From Streptomyces geranii (GTDB taxonomy: Bacteria > Actinomycetota > Actinomycetes > Streptomycetales > Streptomycetaceae), in NCBI RefSeq assembly GCF_002954775.1, contig NZ_PJME01000047.1, forward strand, positions 1 through 64,000: a stretch of 64,000 nucleotides of DNA. The letters are read 5' to 3'. Of this stretch, positions 42,668-50,527 are shown piece by piece. Both the position numbers and the translations under genes were made by a program. Every line of letters starts with the position of its first letter. Positions within the stretch are counted from its first letter, which is position 1. The notes under the pieces are model-generated. The model had not been told where the DNA came from, ran no database searches, and was given only the letters and a program-made list of their open reading frames with translations.

Positions 42668-42949
42668 CTACTTACCCTTGGCCGCTTCCTTCAGCTTGCT
42701 GCCCGCGGAAACCTTGACGCTGTAGCCGGCGGGGATGTTGATCGGGTCGCCGGTCTGCGGGTTCCGCGCGGTGCGAGCGGCACGGTGGGTGCGCTCGAAG
42801 GTCAGGAAGCCGGGGATGGTGACCTTCTCGTCGCCCTTGGCGACGATCTCACCGACGGTCTCGGCGAACGCGGCCAGAACGGCGTCGGCGTCCTTGCGAG
42901 TCACCTCGGCGCGGTCGGCCAGCGCGGCCACCAGCTCACTGCGGTTCAT
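42668..42949 (-). CDS. hupA: Histone-like nucleoid protein HU (HupA)
   Basis: 93 aa. Complete HU fold: MNRSELVAALADRAEVTRKD, the GFLTFERTHRAARTARNPQTGDPINIPAG beta-arm including the conserved Arg/Pro tip, and a basic C-terminus KLKEAAKGK. It lacks the long Lys/Ala tail of HupS, so it is the vegetative HU. ATG 42949 has GGGAGTAAC 8 nt upstream. A tandem 16-bp motif lies 180-216 bp upstream (43129-43165), and a structured 5' leader with small hairpins lies at about 43040-43080. Confidence 0.94.
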   Translation of the reverse strand: MNRSELVAALADRAEVTRKDADAVLAAFAETVGEIVAKGDEKVTIPGFLTFERTHRAARTARNPQTGDPINIPAGYSVKVSAGSKLKEAAKGK

Positions 42950-43128
42950 GTTGTTACTCCCGTGTTCTTCTTGCTGTTGAGGCGTGCCCCGCGGCGGAGC
43001 CGCGTGGTGGGCACAGCGAAGCCGATGCTGCCAGGGTCCTCGGTGGGTCCCCGGACCCGGGTCCGTCGTCGGACCCTCGCGCCCGAAGACGCATCCTGCC
43101 CCCACCTGCGGCGGGAAAGCCAATCCGG

Positions 43129-43165
43129 CACCCCTGGGAGTCACACGAACACCCTTGGGAGTCAC
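43129..43165. repeat. Two 16-bp direct repeats, 21 bp apart, upstream of hupA
   Basis: CACCCCTGGGAGTCAC (43129) and CACCCTTGGGAGTCAC (43150) differ at one base and are spaced by two helical turns, as expected for cooperative protein binding. The 360-bp gap 42950-43309 otherwise holds the structured hupA leader and no gene. Confidence 0.75.
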
Positions 43166-43309
43166 CTGGAAAGCGTCACCGGCGCGGGGCCGAGCGGGTT
43201 GAGTCTGGCCGCCACCCTAGAGCCGCCCGGGGGCGGGGTGCCCCCGACGCGCCGGTACGGAGGACCGTGGCAACCGTCACATATTGTGCTCGTCCGGCCG
43301 TGCGGACGC

Positions 43310-44734
43310 CTACTCGGCGCTCGCCGCAGCCGCCGCGGCCTTCGCCGCCTCCCGCACCGCACCGGCCACCGCGCCCGCGACCTTGTCGTTGAAGACGCTG
43401 GGCACGATGTAGTTCGGGTTCAGCTCGTCCTCGCTGACCACGTTCGCGAGTGCGGTCGCCGCCGCGAGCATCATCTCGGTGTTGACCGTGCGGGACTGCG
43501 CGTCCAGCAGGCCCCGGAAGACACCCGGGAAGACCAGCACGTTGTTGATCTGGTTCGGGAAGTCCGAGCGGCCGGTGGCCACGACAGCGGCCGTCTGGCG
43601 GGCGATCGCCGGGTCGACCTCGGGGTCGGGATTCGCGAGCGCGAACACGATCGCGCCCTCCGCCATGGCGGCCACGTCGTCGCCGTCGAGGACGTTCGGG
43701 GCCGAGACGCCGATGAACACGTCGGCGCCGCGCACGGCCTCCTTCAGCGTCCCGGTGAGGCCCTCGGGGTTGGTGTTGTCGGCGATCCAGCGCAGCGCGG
43801 AGCCGGGGGCGGCGTTCACCAGGTCGGCGCGGTCCGCGTGGACGACGCCGTGGATGTCGGCGACGACCGCGTTCTTGACGCCCGCCGCGAGCAGCAGCTT
43901 GAGGATGGCCGTACCGGCCGCGCCGGCGCCGGACATGACGACCCGGATGTCACCGATCGACTTGTTGGTGACGCGCAGGGCGTTGGTGAGGGCGGCCAGG
44001 ACGACGATCGCGGTGCCGTGCTGGTCGTCGTGGAAGACGGGGATGTCGAGGGCCTCGCGCAGGCGGGCCTCGATCTCGAAGCAGCGCGGGGCCGAGATGT
44101 CTTCCAGGTTGATGCCGGCGAAGCCCGGGGCGATCGCCTTGACGATCGTGACGATCTCGTCGGTGTCCTGGGTGTCCAGGCAGATCGGCCAGGCGTCGAT
44201 GTCGGCGAACCGCTTGAACAGGGCCGCCTTGCCCTCCATGACCGGCATGGCGGCCATCGGACCGATGTTGCCGAGGCCGAGGACCGCGGAGCCGTCGGTG
44301 ACGACCGCGACGGTGTTGCGCTTGATGGTGAGGCGGCGGGCGTCCTCGGGGTTCTCGGCGATCGCCATGCACACGCGGGCGACACCCGGGGTGTAGATCA
44401 TCGAGAGGTCGTCACGGTTGCGGATCGGGTGCTTGGCCTGCATCTCGATCTTGCCGCCGAGGTGCATCAGGAACGTACGGTCGGAGACCTTGCCGAGCGT
44501 CACGCCCTCGATGCCGCGGAGCTTCTGCACGATCTCGTCGGCGTGCGCGGTCGAGGTCGCCGCGATGGTGACGTCGATCCGGAGCAGTTCGTGGCCGGAT
44601 GCGGTGACGTCGAGGCCGGTCACCGAGCCTCCGGAGGACTCCACGGCGGTGGTGATCTGGGAGACCGCGGTTCCGCTCGCGGGCACCTCCAACCGGACCG
44701 TGATCGAGTAGGAGACGCTGGGCGCCGTTGCCAT
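43310..44734 (-). CDS. NAD(P)-dependent malic enzyme with N-terminal ACT domain
   Basis: 474 aa. An ACT-like domain (residues 1-~85) precedes the malic-enzyme catalytic fold: YTPGVARVCMAIAE, LGLGNIGPMAAMPVMEGKA, HDDQHGTAIVVLAAL, and the nucleotide loop VMSGAGAAGTAI. It decarboxylates malate to pyruvate, linking the TCA cycle to acetyl-CoA supply. In S. coelicolor the syntenic enzyme is the NAD-preferring one; cofactor choice cannot be proven here. ATG 44734. Terminator not obvious; the hupA leader follows. Confidence 0.94.
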   Translation of the reverse strand: MATAPSVSYSITVRLEVPASGTAVSQITTAVESSGGSVTGLDVTASGHELLRIDVTIAATSTAHADEIVQKLRGIEGVTLGKVSDRTFLMHLGGKIEMQAKHPIRNRDDLSMIYTPGVARVCMAIAENPEDARRLTIKRNTVAVVTDGSAVLGLGNIGPMAAMPVMEGKAALFKRFADIDAWPICLDTQDTDEIVTIVKAIAPGFAGINLEDISAPRCFEIEARLREALDIPVFHDDQHGTAIVVLAALTNALRVTNKSIGDIRVVMSGAGAAGTAILKLLLAAGVKNAVVADIHGVVHADRADLVNAAPGSALRWIADNTNPEGLTGTLKEAVRGADVFIGVSAPNVLDGDDVAAMAEGAIVFALANPDPEVDPAIARQTAAVVATGRSDFPNQINNVLVFPGVFRGLLDAQSRTVNTEMMLAAATALANVVSEDELNPNYIVPSVFNDKVAGAVAGAVREAAKAAAAAASAE

Positions 44735-44863
44735 GGCCGACTTCCTTCTGCTTTCACCCTGATGCTTGGTTTGCTGTCCGATCGTCGCACCTACCGTTGA
44801 GTAGCTGGTAGCGGGGCCTCTATTGCGAACGTTTTGTTCTCAATACGTTCTTCGGCCAAAAGC

Positions 44864-45012
44864 AAAAAAGAGGTCCACGCCACCGGGTGGCGTGGACCTC
44901 CTCATGCACTGCTTCGTTCAAGTGGCACCGACCCGCCATGCTCGCCTCGCGGCAAGTGGTCGCTCGTAGCGACGAAGGTTGGGCCCGGGGGCTTGGATCG
45001 AGCCGGTGCCAC
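44864..45012 (-). ncRNA. Candidate structured small RNA with its own promoter and terminator
   Basis: About 150 nt on the minus strand, from G45012 to the T-tract at 44864. The 5' and 3' arms GTGGCACCG (45012-45004) and CGGTGCCAC (44930-44922) close a large fold with further G-U extended pairing. An internal hairpin GTCGCT-cgt-AGCGAC lies at 44959-44973, then a 14-bp terminator stem with TTTTTT. A promoter -35 TTGCCT and -10 TACCGT precede the 5' end by the right distance. An overlapping 74-aa ORF is Arg/Cys-rich without a ribosome site, so I prefer RNA. Function unknown. Confidence 0.65.
44870..44900 (-). terminator. Intrinsic terminator of the small RNA
   Basis: GAGGTCCACGCCAC (44870-44883) pairs with 44887-44900 around a 3-nt loop, followed on the minus strand by CTTTTTTGCTTTT. 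This is an unusually canonical terminator for this genome. Confidence 0.9.
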
Positions 45013-45016
45013 GTCA

Positions 45017-45044
45017 ACGGTAACAAACGATCCCCGTAAGGCAA
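45017..45044 (-). promoter_or_regulatory. Promoter of the small RNA
   Basis: On the minus strand, -35 TTGCCT (45044-45039), 16-bp spacer, and -10 TACCGT (45022-45017), placing transcription start at 45012-45009. It lies within the 56 bp after the HelD-type gene stop. Confidence 0.6.
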
Positions 45045-45068
45045 TTCCCATCGGCCACACTCTTGGCC

Positions 45069-47381
45069 TCAGTCACGGAGAAGGTCCGGCACCCCTTCCG
45101 CGTCGGGCTCGTCGCGGTCCGCCGAGACGACCGTGAGCTGCTGGGTCGCCCTGGTCAGGGCGACGTACAGCACGCGCAGGCCGGCCGGGCTCTCGTCGGC
45201 GATCTCGGCCGGGGAGACGACCACGGTGGCGTCGTACTCCAGTCCCTTGGCCTCCAGGCTGCCCAGGGCCACCACGCGGTCGCCCAGGCCCGCCAGCCAG
45301 CGGGCGGCCTCCTCGCGGCGGTTCATGGCCACCACTACGCCGACCGTGCCGTCGACGAGGTCCAGGAGGCGGGCGGCCTCCTCGCGGACCGACTTGGCCA
45401 GCGAGCCCCGTACGGCGACGAAACGCGGCTCGACGCCCGTCGAGCGGACCGCCCTCGGGGACTCCGAGCCGGGCATCGCCAGGGCCAGGACCTTGGCGGC
45501 CAGGTCGGCGATCTCGGCGGGGTTGCGGTAGTTGACGGTGAGGGTGAAGCGGCGGCGGGGGCGGGTGCCCAGGGCCTCGTCCCTCGCCTCCGCGGCCTCG
45601 TCGGGGTCGGACCAGGAGGACTGGGCCGGGTCGCCGACGACCGTCCAGGTGGCGTGCCGGCCCCGGCGGCCCACCATGCGCCACTGCATCGGGGTGAGGT
45701 CCTGGGCCTCGTCGACGATGACGTGGGCGTACTCGGTGCGCTCCTGGGCGAGCCGCTCGGCGCGTTCGCGCTGCGACTCCTCCCGTACCGGCATCAGCTC
45801 TTCGAGGCCGGTGAGCTGGTCCAGGGGGTCCAGGTCGCGTCTTTTGCGGGGGCGGGCCGGGGTGCCGAGGATCGCGTTCAGCTCGTCCAGCATGGCCACG
45901 TCGTGGACGGAGAGGCCGTCGCGCTTGAGGGCGCGGGCGACCCGGCGGACCTCGCCCGGGTTCAGGATGCGGCGGGCCCAGCGGCCGAGGCGGCGTTCGT
46001 CGGACATCGCGGCCAGGACCGAGGCTGGGGTCAGTTCCGGCCACCAGGCGTCGAGGAACGCGATGAAGTCGTCCTCGGTCGTCACGTCCTCGTCGAAGGA
46101 CGAGCGGAGTTCCGCCGCCAGCTCCGGGTCGGTGTGCCGGCCCTGGGCGCCCGAGCGGGCCCACAGGGCGTCCAGGAGGAGCCTGCGGGCGCGGGGGCGC
46201 AGCAGGTTGACGGGGGCCGTGCCGCTGAGCGCCGACTCGCGGATGCGGGCCAGCTCGGGGGCCTCCAGTTCGATACGGCGGCCGAAGGCGACGACCCGGA
46301 GCAGGGTGAGCGGCTGGTTGTTCTCCAGGGCTCCTCTCGCGGCCTTCCGCAGCACCTTCAGCATGCGGTACGAGCCCTTGGCGCGGGCCACGGCCGGGGC
46401 GTCGTACAGGGTGGCCTCGGCGCCGTCGACCAGGGAGCCGATGGCGCGGATCGCGACCTGGCCCTCCTCGCCGAGGGAGGGCAGGACGCCCTCCGTGTAC
46501 GCCACGAGCAGCGGCGTCGGGGAGACGATCAGGATGCCGCCCGCGTACCGGCGGCGGTCCTGGTAGAGGAGGTAGGCGGCGCGGTGCAGGGCGACGGCCG
46601 TCTTTCCCGTCCCCGGGCCGCCCTCGACGTACGTCACCGAGGCGGCCGGGGCGCGGATCACCAGGTCCTGTTCGGCCTGGATGGACGACACGATGTCCCG
46701 CATGGTGTGGCTGCGGGCCTGGCCGAGGGCGGCCATCAGGGCGCCGTCGCCGATCACCGCCAACTGCCGGCCGTCCAGGGACGCCGTCAGCTCGGGGCGC
46801 ATCAGGTCGTCCTCGACGCCGAGGACCCGCCGGCCCTTGGAGCGGATGACGCGGCGCCTGACCACCCGGCCCGGGTCGACCGGGGTCGAGCGGTAGAAGG
46901 GCGCGGCGGCCGGAGCGCGCCAGTCGATGACGAGGGGCGCGTAGTCCGCGTCGAGGACGCCGATACGGCCGATGTGCAGGGTCTCCGCGATGTCCGCGGT
47001 GGAGTCGGGGCGCACGGCCCCCTCCGCGGGCTCCACGGCCGTGTACGCGCCGTCCGGGCCCTTCTTGCCGTCCATGCCCCGCAGCAGGTCGATACGGCCG
47101 AAGAGGAAGTCCTCGAACTCGTTGTTCAGCCTGTTGAGGTGGATGCCGGCGCGGAACACCTGGGCGTCCCGTTCGGCGAGCGCGCCGGGGGTGCCGACCT
47201 GGCCTCGTTTCGCCGCGTCGTGCATGAGGAACTCGGCCTCGTCGATCTTCTCCTCAAGACGCCGGTACACCCGGTCCAGGTGTTCTTGTTCGACGCTGAT
47301 CTCGCGGTCGCGGACGGAGTCCTGTGCTGAGGAGTCCTCGACCGGTACGAGCGCCGTTTCCTGCTGAGCCTGAGCGGCCAC
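45069..47381 (-). CDS. HelD/UvrD-like superfamily 1 helicase, RNA polymerase-associated type
   Basis: 770 aa. The N-terminal coiled-coil (residues ~25-95, ISVEQEHLDRVYRRLEEKIDEAEF) matches the long arm of HelD. SF1 motifs: Walker A GGPGTGKT at 254-261, VIVDEAQDLTPMQW, TVVGDPAQS, and a C-terminal GLEYDATVVV block. The HelD-specific SPTPLLVAYTEGVLPSLGE stretch is present. HelD binds core RNA polymerase and releases stalled complexes; actinobacterial relatives (HelR) displace rifamycins. I see no rifamycin-associated inverted element upstream. GTG 47381 has AAGGGGG 5-8 nt upstream. Confidence 0.9.
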   Translation of the reverse strand: MAAQAQQETALVPVEDSSAQDSVRDREISVEQEHLDRVYRRLEEKIDEAEFLMHDAAKRGQVGTPGALAERDAQVFRAGIHLNRLNNEFEDFLFGRIDLLRGMDGKKGPDGAYTAVEPAEGAVRPDSTADIAETLHIGRIGVLDADYAPLVIDWRAPAAAPFYRSTPVDPGRVVRRRVIRSKGRRVLGVEDDLMRPELTASLDGRQLAVIGDGALMAALGQARSHTMRDIVSSIQAEQDLVIRAPAASVTYVEGGPGTGKTAVALHRAAYLLYQDRRRYAGGILIVSPTPLLVAYTEGVLPSLGEEGQVAIRAIGSLVDGAEATLYDAPAVARAKGSYRMLKVLRKAARGALENNQPLTLLRVVAFGRRIELEAPELARIRESALSGTAPVNLLRPRARRLLLDALWARSGAQGRHTDPELAAELRSSFDEDVTTEDDFIAFLDAWWPELTPASVLAAMSDERRLGRWARRILNPGEVRRVARALKRDGLSVHDVAMLDELNAILGTPARPRKRRDLDPLDQLTGLEELMPVREESQRERAERLAQERTEYAHVIVDEAQDLTPMQWRMVGRRGRHATWTVVGDPAQSSWSDPDEAAEARDEALGTRPRRRFTLTVNYRNPAEIADLAAKVLALAMPGSESPRAVRSTGVEPRFVAVRGSLAKSVREEAARLLDLVDGTVGVVVAMNRREEAARWLAGLGDRVVALGSLEAKGLEYDATVVVSPAEIADESPAGLRVLYVALTRATQQLTVVSADRDEPDAEGVPDLLRD

Positions 47382-47447
47382 CGGGCCCCCTTCTGACGTG
47401 CTGGGCAGCCGTCAACCGTACGCGAAAAAGCGGCCCGGAAGCTACGC

Positions 47448-47499
47448 GACCGCCCCGGGACACCGTACGAGTCTTCGTACGAGGCATCCCGGGGCGGTC
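47448..47499 (-). terminator. Terminator of the sigU-rsuA operon
   Basis: 13-bp stem GACCGCCCCGGGA (47448-47460) / 47487-47499 with an internal loop, then a second stem CGTACGA/TCGTACG and a 4-nt loop, about 45 nt after the anti-sigma stop. Confidence 0.8.
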
Positions 47500-47543
47500 G
47501 CTGAGCGGTGGAGGAACGGTGGTGGAACGGTTTTGCGACGGGG

Positions 47544-48374
47544 TCAGGCGTCGACCTCGACGAGCTGCTTGCCGGTGGAGGTGACGACCTCGAAGTGGTC
47601 GATCTCGTCGGCGTTGAAGGCCGTACCGCCGTGGATGTAGAGCGGGTCGCGGGCGGTCGCGTTCGTCGAGTCCTTGATGCCGTAACCCCACTTCGGGACG
47701 GACCAGTTGGACATCGTCTCGCGCGAGCCGTCCTTGCCGACGACGATGAGCGAGCACTTCAGCGGGCCCTTGACGCCGGCCAGTTCCAGGACCGCGCCGA
47801 CGCCCCACGCCTTCGACTGCATCGCCACGGTGGCGGTGACGTCGGTGTTGGGGTCGGTGGCGGAGACCCGGTCGGTCATCCCGGCGAACTCGTCCTTGGC
47901 GGAGGCCGTCTTCGTCGTGACCGTGGGCGACGGGGTGGCGACGCTGCTGGTGTCGCCGCCGGTCGTCGCGAACACCGTGGCCGGGCCGCCGATGATGAGG
48001 GCCGCCGCGGCGGCCACCATGTAGAAGCTGCGCCGGCGTTTGACCGCACGCCGTTCCGCGACCTCGTCGACCAGTCTGGTCGCCAGCTGCGGACTCGGGC
48101 GGGCGGACAGCGACTCGCCGATGGCGGGCGAGCCCTGGGCACCGGGCAGGTCCGCGAGGGCGGCCAGCATCGGTTCCATCCCGGCCAGCTCGTCGAGCTG
48201 CTGGGCGCACCACTCGCAGCCGGCGAGGTGTGCCTCGAAGGCCGTGGCCTCCGCGTCGTCGAGGATGCCGAGGGCGTAGGCGCCTACGGTCTCGTGTTCG
48301 TTCGGCCCTTGGGACCCCTGCGCTCCTCGCATGGAACCAGGACTACCCGCTCCGAACCCCCCGTAAATGCTCAT
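47544..48374 (-). CDS. rsuA: Zinc-binding anti-sigma factor RsuA
   Basis: 276 aa. The N-terminal ZAS domain carries H49-x3-C53-x2-C56 (HLAGCEWC) and should bind SigU and zinc. A single membrane helix (~residues 113-135, SFYMVAAAAALIIGGPATVFA) follows, then a ~140-residue extracytoplasmic sensor domain. It holds SigU inactive at the membrane until a signal releases it; the signal is not evident. ATG 48374 overlaps the sigU stop by 4 nt. In S. coelicolor loss of the orthologue blocks aerial growth and changes secretion. Confidence 0.9.
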   Translation of the reverse strand: MSIYGGFGAGSPGSMRGAQGSQGPNEHETVGAYALGILDDAEATAFEAHLAGCEWCAQQLDELAGMEPMLAALADLPGAQGSPAIGESLSARPSPQLATRLVDEVAERRAVKRRRSFYMVAAAAALIIGGPATVFATTGGDTSSVATPSPTVTTKTASAKDEFAGMTDRVSATDPNTDVTATVAMQSKAWGVGAVLELAGVKGPLKCSLIVVGKDGSRETMSNWSVPKWGYGIKDSTNATARDPLYIHGGTAFNADEIDHFEVVTSTGKQLVEVDA

Positions 48375-48946
48375 GCCGTCACCCCCCGCTCCTCCAGTGC
48401 GAGCTTCATCGAACGCAGGGCATAGAACACCCGTGAGCGCACCGTTCCGCTGGGTATGCCCAGCGTTTCGGCCGCTTCGTTCACGGTACGCCCCTTGAAA
48501 TAGGTCTCGACCAGTACCTCCCGGTGGGCAGGGGTCAGGTCGTCCAGCGCGTCCGACAACGTCATCAGCCACAACGCCTTGTCGATCTCGTCCTCCGCGG
48601 GGATCACCTCCAGCGGCGACGGGTCCACCTCCTGCGGCCGGGCCTGCCGGCTGCGGTGGCCGTCGATGACGATGCGCCGGGCGACCGTCACCAGCCAGGG
48701 GCGTACCGAACCGGTTGCTCGATTGAGCTGACCGGCGTTCTTCCAGGCACGGATAAGTGTCTCCTGGACGACGTCCTCGGCGCGTTGCCGGTCTCCGGCG
48801 ACCAGCCTGAGGACGTATGCCAGCAGAGGCCCTGCGTGCTCGCGGTACAACGCACGCATCAAGTCCTCGTCGGGTTCCGAGGGCTGGGACATGCGATGTC
48901 GGGCCCTCGGTGCTCGTTCATTGGCCACGACGGAATCCTTGCGCAC
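48371..48946 (-). CDS. sigU: ECF sigma factor SigU
   Basis: 191 aa. Sigma-2 (ALYREHAGPLLAYVLRLVAGDRQRAEDVVQETLIRAWKN, then RPWLVTVARRIVIDGHR) and sigma-4 (LTPAHREVLVETYFKGRTVNEAAETLGIPSGTVRSRVFYALRSM) are both present; regions 1 and 3 are absent, as in ECF factors. GTG 48946 is favoured because GGAGG lies 5 nt upstream; ATG 48892 and GTG 48928 are later alternatives. It is cotranscribed with its anti-sigma rsuA. An ECF-like promoter GAAC-N17-CGTA 50 nt upstream suggests autoregulation. Confidence 0.92.
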   Translation of the reverse strand: MRKDSVVANERAPRARHRMSQPSEPDEDLMRALYREHAGPLLAYVLRLVAGDRQRAEDVVQETLIRAWKNAGQLNRATGSVRPWLVTVARRIVIDGHRSRQARPQEVDPSPLEVIPAEDEIDKALWLMTLSDALDDLTPAHREVLVETYFKGRTVNEAAETLGIPSGTVRSRVFYALRSMKLALEERGVTA

Positions 48947-48995
48947 GCCCACCTCCGCTGTCCCGGGTTCCCCCAGTCGGTCGCTCCCCCCGAGG

Positions 48996-49020
48996 TACGC
49001 AGGAGGCGTGCGGGATGTTC
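48996..49020 (-). promoter_or_regulatory. ECF-type promoter of sigU
   Basis: GAAC (49020-49017), 17-bp spacer, CGTA (48999-48996), matching the general ECF consensus with GAAC at -35 and CGT at -10. About 45 bp upstream of the GTG start. The 305-bp gap 48947-49251 otherwise holds no gene. Confidence 0.5.
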
Positions 49021-49251
49021 AACGCGCGACCACAACTTTCTTTATCTGGACGAGACGTGAGGGACAAGGGAGCACATTTCTGCCGCAAGTGCTTTACATT
49101 TTCGCCACACTGGCAAGATCGGGGCAGTGCCCGCGGCGCGCCGAGTGGAAACTCCGGTGTTATCAAGGTCACTGCAACCTGCGGGAGTTGGCAGGCCCGA
49201 TTCCGCCCGACAGGCCCGCTATGAGCGAACTGTGACCGACCGGCGAGCGGT

Positions 49252-49827
49252 CTACGCGCGTGCGAGGGCGGCCCGTCTGCGATGCCTCGCGACCCGTTCG
49301 CGGTTGCCGCAGATCTCACTGGAACACCATCTGCGCCGTCTGCCCCGGGACGTGTCCAGGTACACGATCGGGCAGTTGTCGCCCTCGCACTGGCGCAGAC
49401 ACGCACGTGCGACGGGGTCGGTGAGCAGTTCCACGGCGTCCCTGGCGACGACGCCGAGCAGCGCCGCGCAGTCGGGCGGGCCGTGCAACTCCCGTACGAG
49501 GGTGCCGTCCTCGGCGCGGACGGCGCGCGGGGCGGGGGGTGCGGGGCGGGCGAGGTCGTTGAGGCGGTCGAGGTGGCGGGGGTCGGCGGGGGCGGGGCCG
49601 CGCACCAACGTGCCGGTGAGGTCGCGCAGTTCACGGAACCGCTCGGCCCAGGAAGCGTCGGCGTGCGGCAGCGGGGTGCCCGGCGGGACGAGCCCGGACC
49701 CGGTGATCCAGGCCCGCAGCGGGTCGGCTGCGCCGAGGCGCTCGTGGGGGTGGGTGGTCGCCAGCAGGTCCAGGCAGATCCGCCCGGCGTCGAAACGCGG
49801 CGCGTATGGGGCTGGGGGTGTGGCCAC
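49252..49827 (-). CDS. CGNR zinc-finger/ABATE-domain regulator
   Basis: 191 aa. An N-terminal ABATE-like domain (FDAGRICLDLLATTHPHERL...) and a C-terminal CGNR zinc finger (C-x4-C...C-x4-C; QCEGDNCPIVYLDTSRGRRR, then WCSSEICGNRERVARHRRR) identify this actinobacterial stress-linked transcription factor family. Start decision: GTG 49827 has GGAG 7 nt upstream. A longer frame to 49911 would run into the G-rich repeat region and encode only a Pro-rich tail. It lies upstream of and transcribed toward the sigU promoter region. Confidence 0.82.
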   Translation of the reverse strand: MATPPAPYAPRFDAGRICLDLLATTHPHERLGAADPLRAWITGSGLVPPGTPLPHADASWAERFRELRDLTGTLVRGPAPADPRHLDRLNDLARPAPPAPRAVRAEDGTLVRELHGPPDCAALLGVVARDAVELLTDPVARACLRQCEGDNCPIVYLDTSRGRRRRWCSSEICGNRERVARHRRRAALARA

Positions 49828-49854
49828 GGTCGTCTCCGATGCGGATGTCAGTGA

Positions 49855-49933
49855 CGGGGGTGGGTTGGGGTTGGGGGCTGCGGGGATTGGGGGGCTGGAG
49901 GTTGGGGGCAAGGGGGCTAGGGGGCAGGGGAAT
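49855..49933. repeat. G-rich tract with quadruplex potential
   Basis: About ten runs of three to six G on the plus strand within 79 bp, just upstream of the CGNR gene start. On the template strand of that gene this is C-rich. Confidence 0.7.
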
Positions 49934-49994
49934 CGGTGCCTCTACAGTGCCTGGCCGGTGTCGTGGCCGGAAGCCCTTGGCTCCGCCGGATGGG

Positions 49995-50521
49995 CGGTTC
50001 GTTTGGCTGCGGGCCGGTGGGGGTTTGTTGCGCAGTTCCCCGCGCCCCTATCGGGGTGGCGTGCGTGGTTTCTTTGGGTGCGGGACGGTGGGGGCTGGTC
50101 GCGCAGTTCCTCGCGCCCCTGGCGGGTGGGCGTGTGTGGTTTCTTTGGCCGCGGCCCGGTGGGGGCTTGTCGCGCAGTTCCCCGCGCCCCTGCCAGGGGT
50201 GGCGTGCGTCGTTTCTTTGGCCGCGCGTTGGTGGGGGCTTGTCGCGCAGTTCCTCGCGCCCCTCACCCGGGGCGTGCGTGGTTTCTTTGGCTGGGGGGTG
50301 CCGCTGGTGTGCCGGGTGGGGCGCGTCCTTCAGGGGCGCGGGGAACTGCGCGCTCTGCCACCACCGGGCCGCGGACGAAGGAATCACGCCCGCCCACCCG
50401 ATAGGGGCGCGGGGAACTGCGCGACCAGCCCCCGCCGGCCTGCAGACGAAGAAACCGCGCGCGCCCACCCGTCAGGGGCGCGGGGAACTGCGCGACCTGC
50501 CCCCGCCGGGCCTCAGGGTGG
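49995..50521. repeat. Array of the Streptomyces dispersed repeat, two opposed blocks
   Basis: A ~71-bp unit containing GTTTCTTTGG...GGTGGGGGCTTGTCGCGCAGTTCC...CGCGCCCCT is repeated about 4.5 times in one orientation (starting near 49995, 50065, 50137, 50209 and 50279), then about 2.7 times in the opposite orientation (from 50329, 50401 and 50472). Units differ at several positions. The 700-bp gap between the CGNR and nnaR genes holds only this array and the G-rich tract. Open frames across it are repeat artefacts. Confidence 0.88.
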
Positions 50522-50527
50522 AAAGGG

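Noticed and set aside
44820..45044. 74-aa minus-strand ORF
   Set aside because: It runs through the predicted RNA promoter and terminator, is rich in Arg/Cys/Trp, and has no ribosome site; the RNA interpretation explains the sequence better.
47382..47543. Rifamycin-associated element upstream of the HelD gene
   Set aside because: No matching inverted repeat was found before the start codon; the visible dyad is the sigU-rsuA terminator.
49127..50404. 425-aa plus-strand open frame across the repeat array
   Set aside because: Encodes only the translated repeat units (for example repeated AVPRAP-type strings) and opposes the CGNR gene; no ribosome site or domain.
49995..50521. Possible CRISPR array
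   Set aside because: Units are contiguous, imperfect, and switch orientation midway; there are no spacers, and no cas genes are near.
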